Assembly (NCBI GenBank): GCA_963763325.1
Contig: CAVXOL010000023.1
Location: 620,001-684,000 of the forward strand
DNA: 64,000 nucleotides
Source of the DNA: JBBECJ01 sp963763325
Lineage (GTDB): Bacteria > Chloroflexota > Chloroflexia > Thermomicrobiales > CFX8
Direction: 5' to 3'
Numbering within the stretch: position 1 is the first letter of the stretch; every line of letters begins with the position of its first letter. A program made the position numbers and the translations under genes. The notes under the pieces are model-generated. The model saw only the letters and a program-made list of their open reading frames with translations. It did no database searches and was not told where the DNA came from. Positions 28,019 through 37,715 of this stretch are shown one piece after another.

Positions 28019-29298
28019 GTGCCTGAAACACCTGACTTCGCAACCGTCAACGGGATTGAGATCCACTACGACGACACCGGCGAGGGGTCCGCACTCGTCA
28101 TGCTGCACGCGGGGATCGCCGATCTTCGCATGTGGGATGCTCAAGTCTCCGCGTTCAATCCATCGAAACGGGTGATCCGCTACGACCTGCGTGGCTTCGG
28201 CAGAACGGCCAAACCGGCGATACCGTTCTCGCATCGCGATGATCTGGCCGGACTGCTACGCGAGCGCGGGATCGACTCGGCTGTCGTCATCGGCGCATCG
28301 TTCGGTGGCCGGGTCGCGATCGAGTTCGCAATCGAGTACCCCGACAAGATCGACGCACTGGTGCTGGTCGGCTCGGCCCTCGGCGGTTACCGATTCTCTG
28401 ACGAGTTGGACGTCTTCGAGGCTGAGATCGAAGACGCCTTCGTGGCGGGCGACTACGACCGCGCCGCCGAAGTCGACGTCCGCGTCTGGGTCGACGGTCC
28501 GCAACGGACGCCTGAGCAGGTCGACCCTGCCTTCCGCGCCCGCGCGCACGAACTGGCGCGCGGCGTCTACACGGCGACCGACGAGGGCGGCAGTTCGCAG
28601 CCGATGGACCCGCCAGCCATTGAGCGGCTACGCGAGCTGCGCGTCCCGACGTTGATCGTCGTCGGGGACCTCGACCAGCCTGACATCCTGCGGATCGCAG
28701 ACCGGCTCGTGATGGAGATACCGGGTGCAAAGCGCGTCGTCATGCACGGTACCGCGCATCTGCCGAGCATGGAACAGCCCGAACGATTCAACTCGATCCT
28801 GCGCGAGTTCCTTGATGGGCTGACGGCACCTCCGGCCACCGGCGTCACGCTCCGCGAGATCGGTCAGGAGAACTGGAAGGATGTCGTCAGACCTCGAACT
28901 GGAAGAGGATCAGCGCTCGTACCTGGAGCCGAACGCCGTCTCACTGGCCGAGTCCGCGCTTCCACCCGTGGATGCTGCCGCTGGCGATCTACAACGACGA
29001 CGAAGTCGTCGGCTTCGTGATGTTCTCCCAGTGGCCCGACCCGCGCGAAGGGAACCACTGGGTCCACCGCTTCATGATCGACCGCCGCCACCAGGGCAAG
29101 GGCTACGGCACAGCCGCCATGCGCGAGCTGTTGGACCTTTTCTCGACCCGCTACCCCGCCTGCCAGACCCTCTGGATCGGCTACGACGCTCGAAACACAC
29201 CCGCCCAGCAGTTCTACGCCCGTCTCGGCTTCATTGAACAGGGCGAAGCGCCGTGGGGCGGCGATTTGTGCGCCAGAATCGAGCTGCGGGAGGGGTGA
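28019..29298 (+). CDS. alpha/beta-hydrolase fused to a GNAT acetyltransferase, two frame breaks
   Basis: Residues 1-270 form an alpha/beta hydrolase: MLHAGIADLRMWD, nucleophile GASFGGR, acid in GDLDQPD and His in GTAHLPSM. Without a stop the frame enters TGVTLREIGQENW, the start of a spermidine-acetyltransferase-like GNAT. Removing one base near 28889 and one near 28955 restores LELEEDQRSYLEPNAVSLAES, then RFHPWMLPLAIYNDDEVVGFVMF and the acetyl-CoA loop RRHQGKGYGTAAM. The repaired fusion has 425 residues. GTG at 28019 follows GAGGAG. Alternatively the stop between two genes was itself lost. Substrates are unknown. Confidence 0.75.
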
Positions 29299-29302
29299 TC
29301 GG

Positions 29303-29860
29303 TCAGGAGATTACCTCCCAGCCGTCAGGATAATGTGTCACGAGTCCGTCGTCGTCCACGTCAAGGACACATGAGAAGCCAGTGTCACTTTCGTAGCGAT
29401 AGCAGTGCGCGGCAATGCGCGTATAGCGTTGGCTGAGTGCCTGGACGGTCAACGACGGGAAGCGGACCCATGTGGCAGAGACGTCTGCGCCTTCGCCGAC
29501 GGCGAGGTTCAACCTCCGGATCGGAAGCGTGTTGGTTGCCGGTGTGATGCCGAGATCGACATCGACACAGCCGGCGACGGCATCAACCGGCTGGCCGTTT
29601 GCGAGCCAGCCGCCGTCGTCGTCAGGATGTAGCGACAATGTCGCTTCCCCGTTGTCGTGGACGATCGTCAGTTCGACATGCCTGGTGTGCCAGGCTGCCG
29701 AACACGTGATGACGTAGCCGACTCGCAATGGCTGTCCATCCGAGAGCGCAACGACCGTTCCGGCCAGCTGCCAGCCGTCGGTCATCTGTTGCAGGCTGAA
29801 GTGCTCCATCGACGGATCGTCAAGACCGCGCCAGATGAGTGTGCGCTGGGATAAGGTCAT
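29303..29860 (-). CDS. putative glycolipid-binding domain protein (DUF1089)
   Basis: 185 residues of all-beta sequence. The start SQRTLIWRGLDDPSMEHFSL and the middle GYVITCSAAWHTRHVELTI match the putative glycolipid-binding family (fold related to LolA-like proteins). Role unproven; no signal peptide, so cytosolic. The ATG overlaps the stop of the methyltransferase gene by four bases, so the two are co-translated. Confidence 0.82.
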   Translation of the reverse strand: MTLSQRTLIWRGLDDPSMEHFSLQQMTDGWQLAGTVVALSDGQPLRVGYVITCSAAWHTRHVELTIVHDNGEATLSLHPDDDGGWLANGQPVDAVAGCVDVDLGITPATNTLPIRRLNLAVGEGADVSATWVRFPSLTVQALSQRYTRIAAHCYRYESDTGFSCVLDVDDDGLVTHYPDGWEVIS

Positions 29861-30402
29861 CGCTGCGCTCCATCCTTGAAGGTGACGGCAGAATAGATCT
29901 CACGCAGATGGCGACTCGGACGGGTCGCAAGAAGACGAGTATCGCTGAAACCATACTCGGCGGCGAATCGCGCCCACGTATCGTACGAGAACGCGTGCGG
30001 GACCCAGAGGTTGCCGCGGTCAGTGTTGTACTCGACGACCAGCATTCGGCCGGCTGGCTTGAGATAACTGTTCACAAGCCGGAGCACGTCGCCCTTCCGG
30101 CGCTTGCGCTGGAAGTGGAGCGCGTTCGCCATCACGACGCCGTCGAGCGGCGGCAGATCGATCGGCTTTGTGTAGTCAGCCTCGACATAGGTGACCGCAA
30201 CGTCTGGGAAGTGAGCCTGGATAGCGACTTCCTGTCGTCGCAGGGCGCGGCCGTCGCGATCGACCGAGTAGATGGTGCTGCCCGGCCCCAGCAGATCGGC
30301 CAGCGCCAGTGTGAACGCGCCGCCGCCGGACCCCAGATCGGCCCAGACACCGCCCGGCGTCACGCCGTCTCGCAACAGCTCAACATGGTCGTGGTGTTCC
30401 AC
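29857..30402 (-). CDS. class I SAM-dependent methyltransferase
   Basis: 181 residues with motif I WADLGSGGGAFTLALAD, an acidic residue at the end of beta-2 (IYSVDRDGRAL) and a conserved EADYTKP loop. It methylates an unknown small molecule in the cytosol. GTG at 30402 follows GGGAGGATC. It is translationally coupled to the glycolipid-binding protein downstream. Confidence 0.88.
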   Translation of the reverse strand: MEHHDHVELLRDGVTPGGVWADLGSGGGAFTLALADLLGPGSTIYSVDRDGRALRRQEVAIQAHFPDVAVTYVEADYTKPIDLPPLDGVVMANALHFQRKRRKGDVLRLVNSYLKPAGRMLVVEYNTDRGNLWVPHAFSYDTWARFAAEYGFSDTRLLATRPSRHLREIYSAVTFKDGAQR

Positions 30403-30892
30403 CGATCCTCCCGTCTCTGGTGCGTACGATGGTACACGGAACTGAGAATGATGAAGCCCGCCGTGACAGTACGACGGGCCGGTTACTCAAATCGATTGGC
30501 TACCGGGCGGTAGATTAGCTCGACCCATTCCAGCCACTCTGTAGCCGACGGTCCGCGCCGATTGTCCAACGAATCTCGAGTGTCGTGCGCTTCATGGCCA
30601 TACTCCTTCAGTCTCTATCGTCCTTCCGGCCAGTTCGTGGGTGACCGGCGCTTGCTGTAACGAGACACAGCATGACAGCCGACGCGCGCATCGGCTGTCA
30701 CGCGTGATGCACGTAGCGTGTGTTTCAGGCAACACCCCAGCGACGCATCCCCCAGCGCGTGTCTGACGTATATTGCGGTACACACCTTCGTGCTGGGGGG
30801 CCGGCGGGGAATCGCGCGCGCAACCTTATCGGGAACAGCATGACATCGCTCTGTCGCCGAAAAGCGCGAGAGATGCACGGGCGAGCACGCCG
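30403..30892. other. intergenic region, no confident gene
   Basis: 490 bp between divergent genes. It contains a terminator-like hairpin near 30453-30476 and a 7-bp inverted repeat CAGCCGA/TCGGCTG at 30676-30697. A minus-strand stretch around 30480-30600 follows AAGGAG and reads for a few dozen codons in two frames, but no frame is long or clean enough to call. Confidence 0.4.
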
Positions 30893-33800
30893 ATGACCGC
30901 GATCTTTGTCGCGGCCTGGCGGGTGATGTTGAAGCGTGTCCGCGCATCGGGTCTGGTCCTGACGACGGCTTTCACGACGATCCTGCTGGCGATCACACTG
31001 CTGGCCGCTGGACCGATCTACGCCAACTCGGTCTACCTGGCTGCGTTACAGCGCACGATCAGCGATGCCCCGACCCGCGAGGCGAATATCGAGTTTGGAG
31101 CGTCACTCCGGCCTGACGCAGTAGCCGAGGCGGACGCGGTCGTCACATCCGAAATCGAACGGGTCTTCGGACCTGACAGTGTCACCATCTACCGCACTGG
31201 CATCTCTGAGACATACGCGCTACCGCATTCCGTTGGTGAGCCGATCACCAGCCTGGTCGTCTTCCGTTTCTACGAGAACCTGCAGGACCACGCGCTGCTG
31301 CTCGACGGAGAGTGGCCAATTGTTGGGACCGGCACGAACGTCGTCTCGGTTGCGATCCCGGAGGGTGCGGCGCTGGCGCTCGACCTGAGCCTCGGCGACG
31401 AGATCCCACTCGTGAACCGGGTCGATGAGACAACGACGGTGAACGCCGTCGTCAGCGGGATTTACGAGGTCAACGATCCGCTCGATCCATACTGGTATGC
31501 CAACGAGCTGGAGGTGGCCGGGATCGAGCCGGGATCGTCCTTCACCCGCTATGGACCATTCGTCGTAACCGAAGAGACCTTCCTGCGCACGTTCAACCAG
31601 CGACCAGCCACGATCGGCTGGCGGGCGGTCCCGCTGATCGAGCAGATGACGGTCGAGGACGTGCCTGTCATCCGGGCCGCACTACCGTCACTGGAGCCCA
31701 ACATCGAAACACAGCTCGATGTCGACGCTCGGCTGACCGGTAACATTGAGCTGACGATCATCCTCGGCGACATCGAACGCTCCCTGCTGGCGACCCGTTC
31801 CGGCGTCCTGATCCTGACGGTCCAGTTGGCGATCCTGGCGGGCTACGCGCTGGTCCTCTCGGCGGGACTACTGGTCGATCAGCGCCGCAATGAAACGGTC
31901 CTGCTGCGCTCGCGTGGGGCTGGGGTGAGCCAGATGCTGGCGCTGGCGCTGATGGAGGGAGCCTTCCTCGCCATCCCTGCTATCGTTGCCGGCCCATTCC
32001 TCGCGGCATGGTTGCTACGGTTGCTCAACGTGATCGGGCCGCTGGCCGGGATCGGACTGACGCTGAACCCGCAGGTTACGCGGACCGCCTTCGCGCTCGG
32101 CGCGCTGGCCGGAGTGGCGGCAATCATCACGCTGGCGTTGCCTGCGGTCGCGTCAGCCCGATCGAGCATCGAGGGGCAAGGCGGGCGCAGCCGCCAGCGG
32201 ACGCGCGGCATCGCACAACGCGGCGCAATCGACATTATGCTGCTGGCCGTCGCTGGCATTGCGCTATTCCAGCTCCGTCGCTATGGATTACCGTTGACAG
32301 AATCGGTCCGTGGGCGGCTGGAGGTCGATCCGCTGCTGGTGGCAGCGCCAGCAATCGGGCTGTTGGCCGGAGCACTCGTCGCGTTGCGGCTCGTCCCGCT
32401 TCTGGCATCAATCGGCGAACGGCTGACGACACGACGCGGGCGTGCAGTCACGGCGCTCAGCGCCTGGCAGGTCTCGCGACGGCCATTGCGCTACGCCCGC
32501 TCGGCGCTGCTGCTGATGCTGGCGCTGGCGATCGGGCTCTTCACCGTCTCCTACTCCTCCACCTGGCACGTCTCACAGAGCGACCAGGCAGATTTCCAGG
32601 TCGGCGCCGACCTGCGCGTCCAGCCGAACCAGCGGCCGGAAGCGATCGAGCGGGTCCACATCGCCGACGCATACCAGGATGTGGCCGGTGTCGAAGCCGT
32701 CATGCCAGTCTGGCGATCGTTCCGCTCGATCGGCAACTCCCGTCAGACAGCCGATATCGTCGAGGTCGATATCGATCAGGCGGCAGAGATCATTCGCTTC
32801 CGTGATGACCTTGCCAGCGAGCCATTCGCGGAGATGCTTGCGCGATTGGAAGGGCAGCGTCCGCGGATCGAAACAGTCGCGATCTCCGGCGAGCCACGAC
32901 GGCTGGCGGCCGAACTACAGGCGACATCGCATCCAGGCTCAATCATGCGCCCGGCGCTGGTCATCCGCGATGCAGACGGGTACTTCCACCGACTGACCGG
33001 CGAGCCGCTACTGGCCGACGATTCCGTGGAGCGCGTCGTCGTCCCTTTGACAAGGACGCTGCCTGACGGCACGCCAGTCTCGGTCGTCTACCCGATCGAG
33101 CTGGTGTCAGTCGAGTTCACGGCGACCTCCTACCCGACGACAGGCGACAGTGGGCCGGGAGGTACGTTCGTGCTACATAGCGTCGCGACGAGCGCCAGCG
33201 ACGACGGTGACGACTGGCAGCCGGTCGAGATCGACTTCAACGCCGGCGCCTGGGGGACTGACCACGGCGCGATAGATCTCCAGCTCTCGATCTTCCCGAC
33301 CCTTGAACCGCTGATCGCGCCGGACTCATTTGGTGTTGCATATACGACTGGCTCAGCGTGGCTCCAGCCACTCGACATTCCGTACCGCCTTCGACCTTCC
33401 GGCTCGCAAGTGCCGAGTGAAGTCCCGGCTCTCGTCTCACGTTTCCTGCTGGAGCAACTCGCATTCGAGGTCGGCGACACGTTTCAAATGGACCTGTCGC
33501 GCGGCAGTCAGTCGATCGTCATTGCCGGCATCCTCGACGCCTTCCCGACCCTCGATGTCGATTCCAGACTTTTCGTCGTCATCGACTCGGAGACACAGGC
33601 GGCGTACGATCTTGGCCGGCCGGGAATGCCTCTCACGGATCCCGACGAGTACTGGTTAGCCGTCGACGACAACCAGGCCGGCGCCGTCGCCGAGACGCTG
33701 CGTGAGATCCCATTCCAATCGACGCTCGTCGCGCCACAGCACGAGCGAGTTCAGATCCTGCGGACCGACCCGGTCGCGCTCGGGATGATCGGCGCGCTCT

Positions 33801-34210
33801 CGATCGGGTTCGTCGCGGCAATCGTCTTCGCGCTGATCGGCTTCGTCACCAGCGCCGCCGTCTCCGTCCGCGAGCGGCTGACAGAGTTCGCGTTGCTGCG
33901 GGCGATCGGCCTCTCTCCGCGCCAGCTGGCAGGTTGGCTGCTGCTGGAACATGGCTTCCTGCTGGTCGTCTCGCTCGTCTTCGGAACGTTGCTCGGTCTC
34001 ATGCTCTCGTGGCTCGTCCTGCCACAGATATCGGTGACGCAGGAGGCGACTCGCGCCTTTCCGTCGGCCAATATCGTCATCCCATGGGGCACGATTACGC
34101 TGCTCGAGCTGGCCGCGATCGCGACGCTGGTTATCGTCAGCGGGCTGCTGGCGTTGCTGCTGCGGCGAATCGGCCTCGGCACGCTGCTGCGGATTGGCGA
34201 GGACGCATGA
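30893..34210 (+). CDS. giant FtsX/MacB-type ABC permease
   Basis: About 1105 residues. A first N-terminal helix (TTAFTTILLAITLLAAGPIY) is followed by a large extracytoplasmic region, a three-helix FtsX block near residues 300-420, further helices with LSAWQVSRRPLRYARSALLLMLAL, a second large extracytoplasmic region, and a C-terminal FtsX block (ALIGFVTSAAVSVRERLTEFALLRAIGLS). It resembles permeases that drive lipoprotein or peptide export with a LolD/MacB-like ATPase. No ATPase gene is next to it. ATG at 30893 has a weak ribosome site. It overlaps the next permease by four bases, so the two probably form a heterodimer. Confidence 0.85.
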   Translation: MTAIFVAAWRVMLKRVRASGLVLTTAFTTILLAITLLAAGPIYANSVYLAALQRTISDAPTREANIEFGASLRPDAVAEADAVVTSEIERVFGPDSVTIYRTGISETYALPHSVGEPITSLVVFRFYENLQDHALLLDGEWPIVGTGTNVVSVAIPEGAALALDLSLGDEIPLVNRVDETTTVNAVVSGIYEVNDPLDPYWYANELEVAGIEPGSSFTRYGPFVVTEETFLRTFNQRPATIGWRAVPLIEQMTVEDVPVIRAALPSLEPNIETQLDVDARLTGNIELTIILGDIERSLLATRSGVLILTVQLAILAGYALVLSAGLLVDQRRNETVLLRSRGAGVSQMLALALMEGAFLAIPAIVAGPFLAAWLLRLLNVIGPLAGIGLTLNPQVTRTAFALGALAGVAAIITLALPAVASARSSIEGQGGRSRQRTRGIAQRGAIDIMLLAVAGIALFQLRRYGLPLTESVRGRLEVDPLLVAAPAIGLLAGALVALRLVPLLASIGERLTTRRGRAVTALSAWQVSRRPLRYARSALLLMLALAIGLFTVSYSSTWHVSQSDQADFQVGADLRVQPNQRPEAIERVHIADAYQDVAGVEAVMPVWRSFRSIGNSRQTADIVEVDIDQAAEIIRFRDDLASEPFAEMLARLEGQRPRIETVAISGEPRRLAAELQATSHPGSIMRPALVIRDADGYFHRLTGEPLLADDSVERVVVPLTRTLPDGTPVSVVYPIELVSVEFTATSYPTTGDSGPGGTFVLHSVATSASDDGDDWQPVEIDFNAGAWGTDHGAIDLQLSIFPTLEPLIAPDSFGVAYTTGSAWLQPLDIPYRLRPSGSQVPSEVPALVSRFLLEQLAFEVGDTFQMDLSRGSQSIVIAGILDAFPTLDVDSRLFVVIDSETQAAYDLGRPGMPLTDPDEYWLAVDDNQAGAVAETLREIPFQSTLVAPQHERVQILRTDPVALGMIGALSIGFVAAIVFALIGFVTSAAVSVRERLTEFALLRAIGLSPRQLAGWLLLEHGFLLVVSLVFGTLLGLMLSWLVLPQISVTQEATRAFPSANIVIPWGTITLLELAAIATLVIVSGLLALLLRRIGLGTLLRIGEDA

Positions 34211-37032
34211 TCCGACGCGCGATGAGCCAACTCGCCATCCTCCTGCGCCATTTGCGCACCGAGCGAACGATGATCGCGACCGTCGCGCTCGTCGTCTGCC
34301 TGACCAGCGTCGTGATGGCGGCAATCCCTCGCCTGTATACGACGATGCTGGACGACGAGTTGACCTACCGGATGGCGCGGGCGCCGGATGAAGCACGCAA
34401 CCTGCGCGTCAGCCTGCCCTTCCGCTTCAACCCGGATGCGGGCGACGCCGACATGTTCCGGCAGAAAGGCGACAACTACCAGTCTGAACTGCCCGATTCA
34501 CTGCGCCAGATCATCACCGGCAACGAGTACGTCATCGACACTGGCACCGTGACCGCGCTGCCGGTCAGCGAGGACGCGCCGGACTTCATGCGCTCACTGC
34601 AACTGAGGGTCATGAGCAACGTAGAGGAACACATCCAGCTCACGGCCGGCCGGATGCCGGTCGAGCGCGGGACGATGCGCCTCTCGGAGTGGCTCAACAC
34701 TCCCGGAGCGCGAGGAGAGCCGTACCGGCAGCGTTTCGAGGTCACCATCAGCGAACCGGCTGCGGCTGAAATGGGCCTCCGGATCGGCGAGCTGACGCGG
34801 ATCGTCGTTAATGACACCAACGACCAGGCGATCGTCCACGTCACTGGCACGTTCAATGTCACCGAACCCGACGCAGACTATTGGAACGGCGACACGCTCC
34901 TGACCGACCCGATCATCTTCGGTTTCGCGACCGACTTCGGTCAGATCATCAACGCCGGAGTCCTGATCGCGCCGGAAGCCTACAATGATCTGTTCGCGAC
35001 GATTGGCGCGGATATCGATTATGCGTGGAACTATTATGTCGATCCCAACGCACTCGCAACCGACAACTACCATTCCATCATCGGCGAGGCACGTCAGGTC
35101 CAACTCACCAAGGGACCGACCGACAACCTGCTGCAAGGCGGTCACGAACTGGTCGTCGTCCGCAACGACCTCCCGCGCCTGCTCAACGACTTCACATTGC
35201 AGACCAACGTCGCGCTGACGGTGATCGCGCTCTCCGCAATCGGTCTGCTCGTGACGGGAATGACGGCACTGGCGCTGCTGGCAGCCCTGATCGCCGACCG
35301 GCGCCAGGCGACAATCGCGCTCATTCGCGGACGAGGTGCGTCGTCCACGCAACTCTTCTCGGCTCAGGTTGTCGAAGGGCTGATACTCTGTGTCCCGGCC
35401 GCGCTGGCCGGCTACGCTCTTGCGCTGTTACTGGTGGATTCGAGGCCCAACCGATGGTCGATCACAGGAAGCGTCGTGACGGCTGTACTGACGATCGCAC
35501 TGCTGGTCATCGCTTCGCGAGTAAACATCAACACGGCTCTCGGCACGCTCCTGAGTCGTGCGAGCCTGCATCGTGGGCGCACCTCTCCGCGCCGGCTGGC
35601 GGCTGAGGGTGCTGTCGTCCTCGTCGCAGTCGCCGGGATCGTTCTCCTACGCCGACGCGGGCTGGAGCCGCGCGTCACCGCTGAAGGCGATGTCTCGTTC
35701 GACCCGTTCCTGGCCGCTGTCCCGATTCTGCTGACACTGGCAGTCGGGCTGGTCGCACTGCGTCTCTACCCGCTCGTGATGCGGCTGGCCGCGCGAATCG
35801 CCGGAGCTGGGCGTGGGCTTGTCGTCTTCGTCGGCCTGCGGCGCGTGTCGGGCCAGTCGCCAGTTGCCCATCTGCCGTTGCTGGTGATGCTGCTGGCAAT
35901 CGGGATCTCTATCTTCACGACTATCGTCCGCTATTCGATCTCAGAGGCACAGAACGAGGGCGCCTGGCAGACGGTCGGAGCGCCGTACCGGGTCGAGACA
36001 CCGGATAGCATCCTCCCCGACCGGCTCAACCTGGGTGCCATCGAGGGCGTCACCGACGTGGCCGAAGCCGTCCAGGCTGCAATCAGCAACGGTACGCTGC
36101 TGGCCGTCGAAACCGGCGACCTCGCCGAGATGAACGCCGGAACGCGCGCCGACCCGCAGTTTCCCGACAGCCTGCTGGACATCCCTGGCGGCACAGCACT
36201 CGGCACCGAGCATAACCCGCTACCAGCCATTCTCGCTGGATGGGATGACGACGAGCTCAGCATCGGCAGTGAGGTGGAAATCACCGTTCCCGCTATGCCT
36301 TCGCCGGTCGATATCGTTCTGCGTGTTGACGACATCCGGCCGACGTTTGCCGGCCTCCCGGAAGGAACGCAGGCGACGATTGTCAACCTGCGCGCGGTGC
36401 AAATGGCCGCGCCCGACTCGCAGATTCGCCCGAACGTCGCCTACCTCGACGGCGATCTGCTGACCAGCGAGCAGATCGAGCTCGTCATAGCCGACCAGAC
36501 CGGCTCCGACGATCGCGTCGCCGGTGGCGTGACCGCCGTCGTCAACGTCGATGTGCTCTCACGCAGCGAAACCTACGAAGAGATCCGTGACGCTCCGCTC
36601 TCACAGGGCGTCACCCGCAGCTTCGCACTCTCCGTTGGGATGGCCGCCCTCTACGCCGTCCTCGCGATCGTGACGGCCCTGACGCTGACCGCCCGTGCCC
36701 GTTCACGCGATCTCTCGTTCCTGCGGACGCTTGGCCTATCGCAGCCACAAGCGCTCCGGCTGGCTGTCGTCGAGCAGATTCCGGCGGTGATCGTCGCCTC
36801 CAGCCTCGGAACGGCGCTCGGCATCGCGATCGTCCGGCTGATCGAACCGGGTCTCGATGTGTCGGCCTTCGTCGGCCCCGACACGAGCGTCCCGTTGCGG
36901 ATCGACTGGCTCTCGATCACCACCATCACTGTCGCGCTGACGCTCGTCACCATCGGCGCAATCGCAGTCTTCACCGCCATCAACCGCCGCGCCCAACTCA
37001 GCCAGACACTGCGGGTTGGCGACGGGGGATGA
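34207..37032 (+). CDS. giant FtsX-type ABC permease, partner of the preceding gene
   Basis: About 941 residues with the same layout as its neighbour: N-terminal helix (TVALVVCLTSVVMAAIP), a long extracytoplasmic domain, an FtsX block near residues 330-460 (LLVTGMTALALLAALIADRRQATIALIRGRGAS), a middle helix set, another external domain and a final FtsX block with LTARARSRDLSFLRTLGLS. The ATG overlaps the previous stop (ATGA), so the pair is translated together. A dedicated ATPase must be encoded elsewhere. Cargo unknown. Confidence 0.85.
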   Translation: MIRRAMSQLAILLRHLRTERTMIATVALVVCLTSVVMAAIPRLYTTMLDDELTYRMARAPDEARNLRVSLPFRFNPDAGDADMFRQKGDNYQSELPDSLRQIITGNEYVIDTGTVTALPVSEDAPDFMRSLQLRVMSNVEEHIQLTAGRMPVERGTMRLSEWLNTPGARGEPYRQRFEVTISEPAAAEMGLRIGELTRIVVNDTNDQAIVHVTGTFNVTEPDADYWNGDTLLTDPIIFGFATDFGQIINAGVLIAPEAYNDLFATIGADIDYAWNYYVDPNALATDNYHSIIGEARQVQLTKGPTDNLLQGGHELVVVRNDLPRLLNDFTLQTNVALTVIALSAIGLLVTGMTALALLAALIADRRQATIALIRGRGASSTQLFSAQVVEGLILCVPAALAGYALALLLVDSRPNRWSITGSVVTAVLTIALLVIASRVNINTALGTLLSRASLHRGRTSPRRLAAEGAVVLVAVAGIVLLRRRGLEPRVTAEGDVSFDPFLAAVPILLTLAVGLVALRLYPLVMRLAARIAGAGRGLVVFVGLRRVSGQSPVAHLPLLVMLLAIGISIFTTIVRYSISEAQNEGAWQTVGAPYRVETPDSILPDRLNLGAIEGVTDVAEAVQAAISNGTLLAVETGDLAEMNAGTRADPQFPDSLLDIPGGTALGTEHNPLPAILAGWDDDELSIGSEVEITVPAMPSPVDIVLRVDDIRPTFAGLPEGTQATIVNLRAVQMAAPDSQIRPNVAYLDGDLLTSEQIELVIADQTGSDDRVAGGVTAVVNVDVLSRSETYEEIRDAPLSQGVTRSFALSVGMAALYAVLAIVTALTLTARARSRDLSFLRTLGLSQPQALRLAVVEQIPAVIVASSLGTALGIAIVRLIEPGLDVSAFVGPDTSVPLRIDWLSITTITVALTLVTIGAIAVFTAINRRAQLSQTLRVGDGG

Positions 37033-37196
37033 AACGAGGGGCGGTAATATGGTGGACCAGCCCTTGTCGCTCGTAGTGCGTATGTCCACGGGGGGATTGG
37101 TACTGGCCGGTTACACAAGACACGTGCGACAGTTCGTTCAACACGGACCACGTGCGTGCTGCAATTCGATGAGATTTTGGAAGGACAGCCAACCAG

Positions 37197-37667
37197 ATGA
37201 CACCATTCGAACGAGCGCAATTTGTCGAGCAGTACATGGACGGCTATCGCGTCATCGTTGAGGCGCTGGGCGGCGCAGACGACGCGACGCTGGATTCGCG
37301 CGAGGCGCCGGGCGAGTGGTCACCTCGTGAGGTCGTCCACCACCTGGCCGACAGCGAAATGACGTCAGCAATCCGCATCCGGCGGGTACTGGTCGAGGAC
37401 AATCCCCTGATCCAGGGCTACGACGAGGCAGCGTTTGCCACTCGCCTCTGGTACGACCGTCCGATTGAAAACTCGCTCGAAGCCTTCCGGCTGGCTCGCG
37501 CGACGACAGCCGAGATCCTGACGCAGATGTCCGACGCTGATTGGCAGCGCGGCGGCACCCACTCCGATACCGGCCCGTACACCGCCGAGGACTGGTTGCG
37601 CATTTACGCCGTCCACGCCCACGAACACGCCGATCAGATTCGGAGGGCGAGAAGATCAGAAACGTAG
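37197..37667 (+). CDS. DinB-family protein
   Basis: 156 residues, a compact DinB four-helix bundle: GEWSPREVVHHLADSE holds the first metal-site His, and YAVHAHEHADQIRRAR the last two. Function unknown. ATG at 37197 is used. It lies downstream of the giant permeases after a 164-bp gap, and converges on the GT39-like gene with a terminator hairpin shared between them. Confidence 0.86.
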   Translation: MTPFERAQFVEQYMDGYRVIVEALGGADDATLDSREAPGEWSPREVVHHLADSEMTSAIRIRRVLVEDNPLIQGYDEAAFATRLWYDRPIENSLEAFRLARATTAEILTQMSDADWQRGGTHSDTGPYTAEDWLRIYAVHAHEHADQIRRARRSET

Positions 37668-37672
37668 AAACG

Positions 37673-37715
37673 AGGGACTCCGGAACACCGGAAATCTGGC
37701 GATTTCTCAGTCCCT
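37673..37715. terminator. bidirectional terminator, nested hairpin
   Basis: Outer arms AGGGACT and AGTCCCT enclose an inner perfect hairpin GAAATC-TGGC-GATTTC (37691-37706). It lies between the convergent DinB and GT39-like genes and touches the stop codon of the latter. Confidence 0.6.

Noticed and set aside
30480..30615. Possible small minus-strand ORF after AAGGAG
   Set aside because: No single frame holds; the plausible stretch would need a CTG start or an indel, so evidence is too weak.
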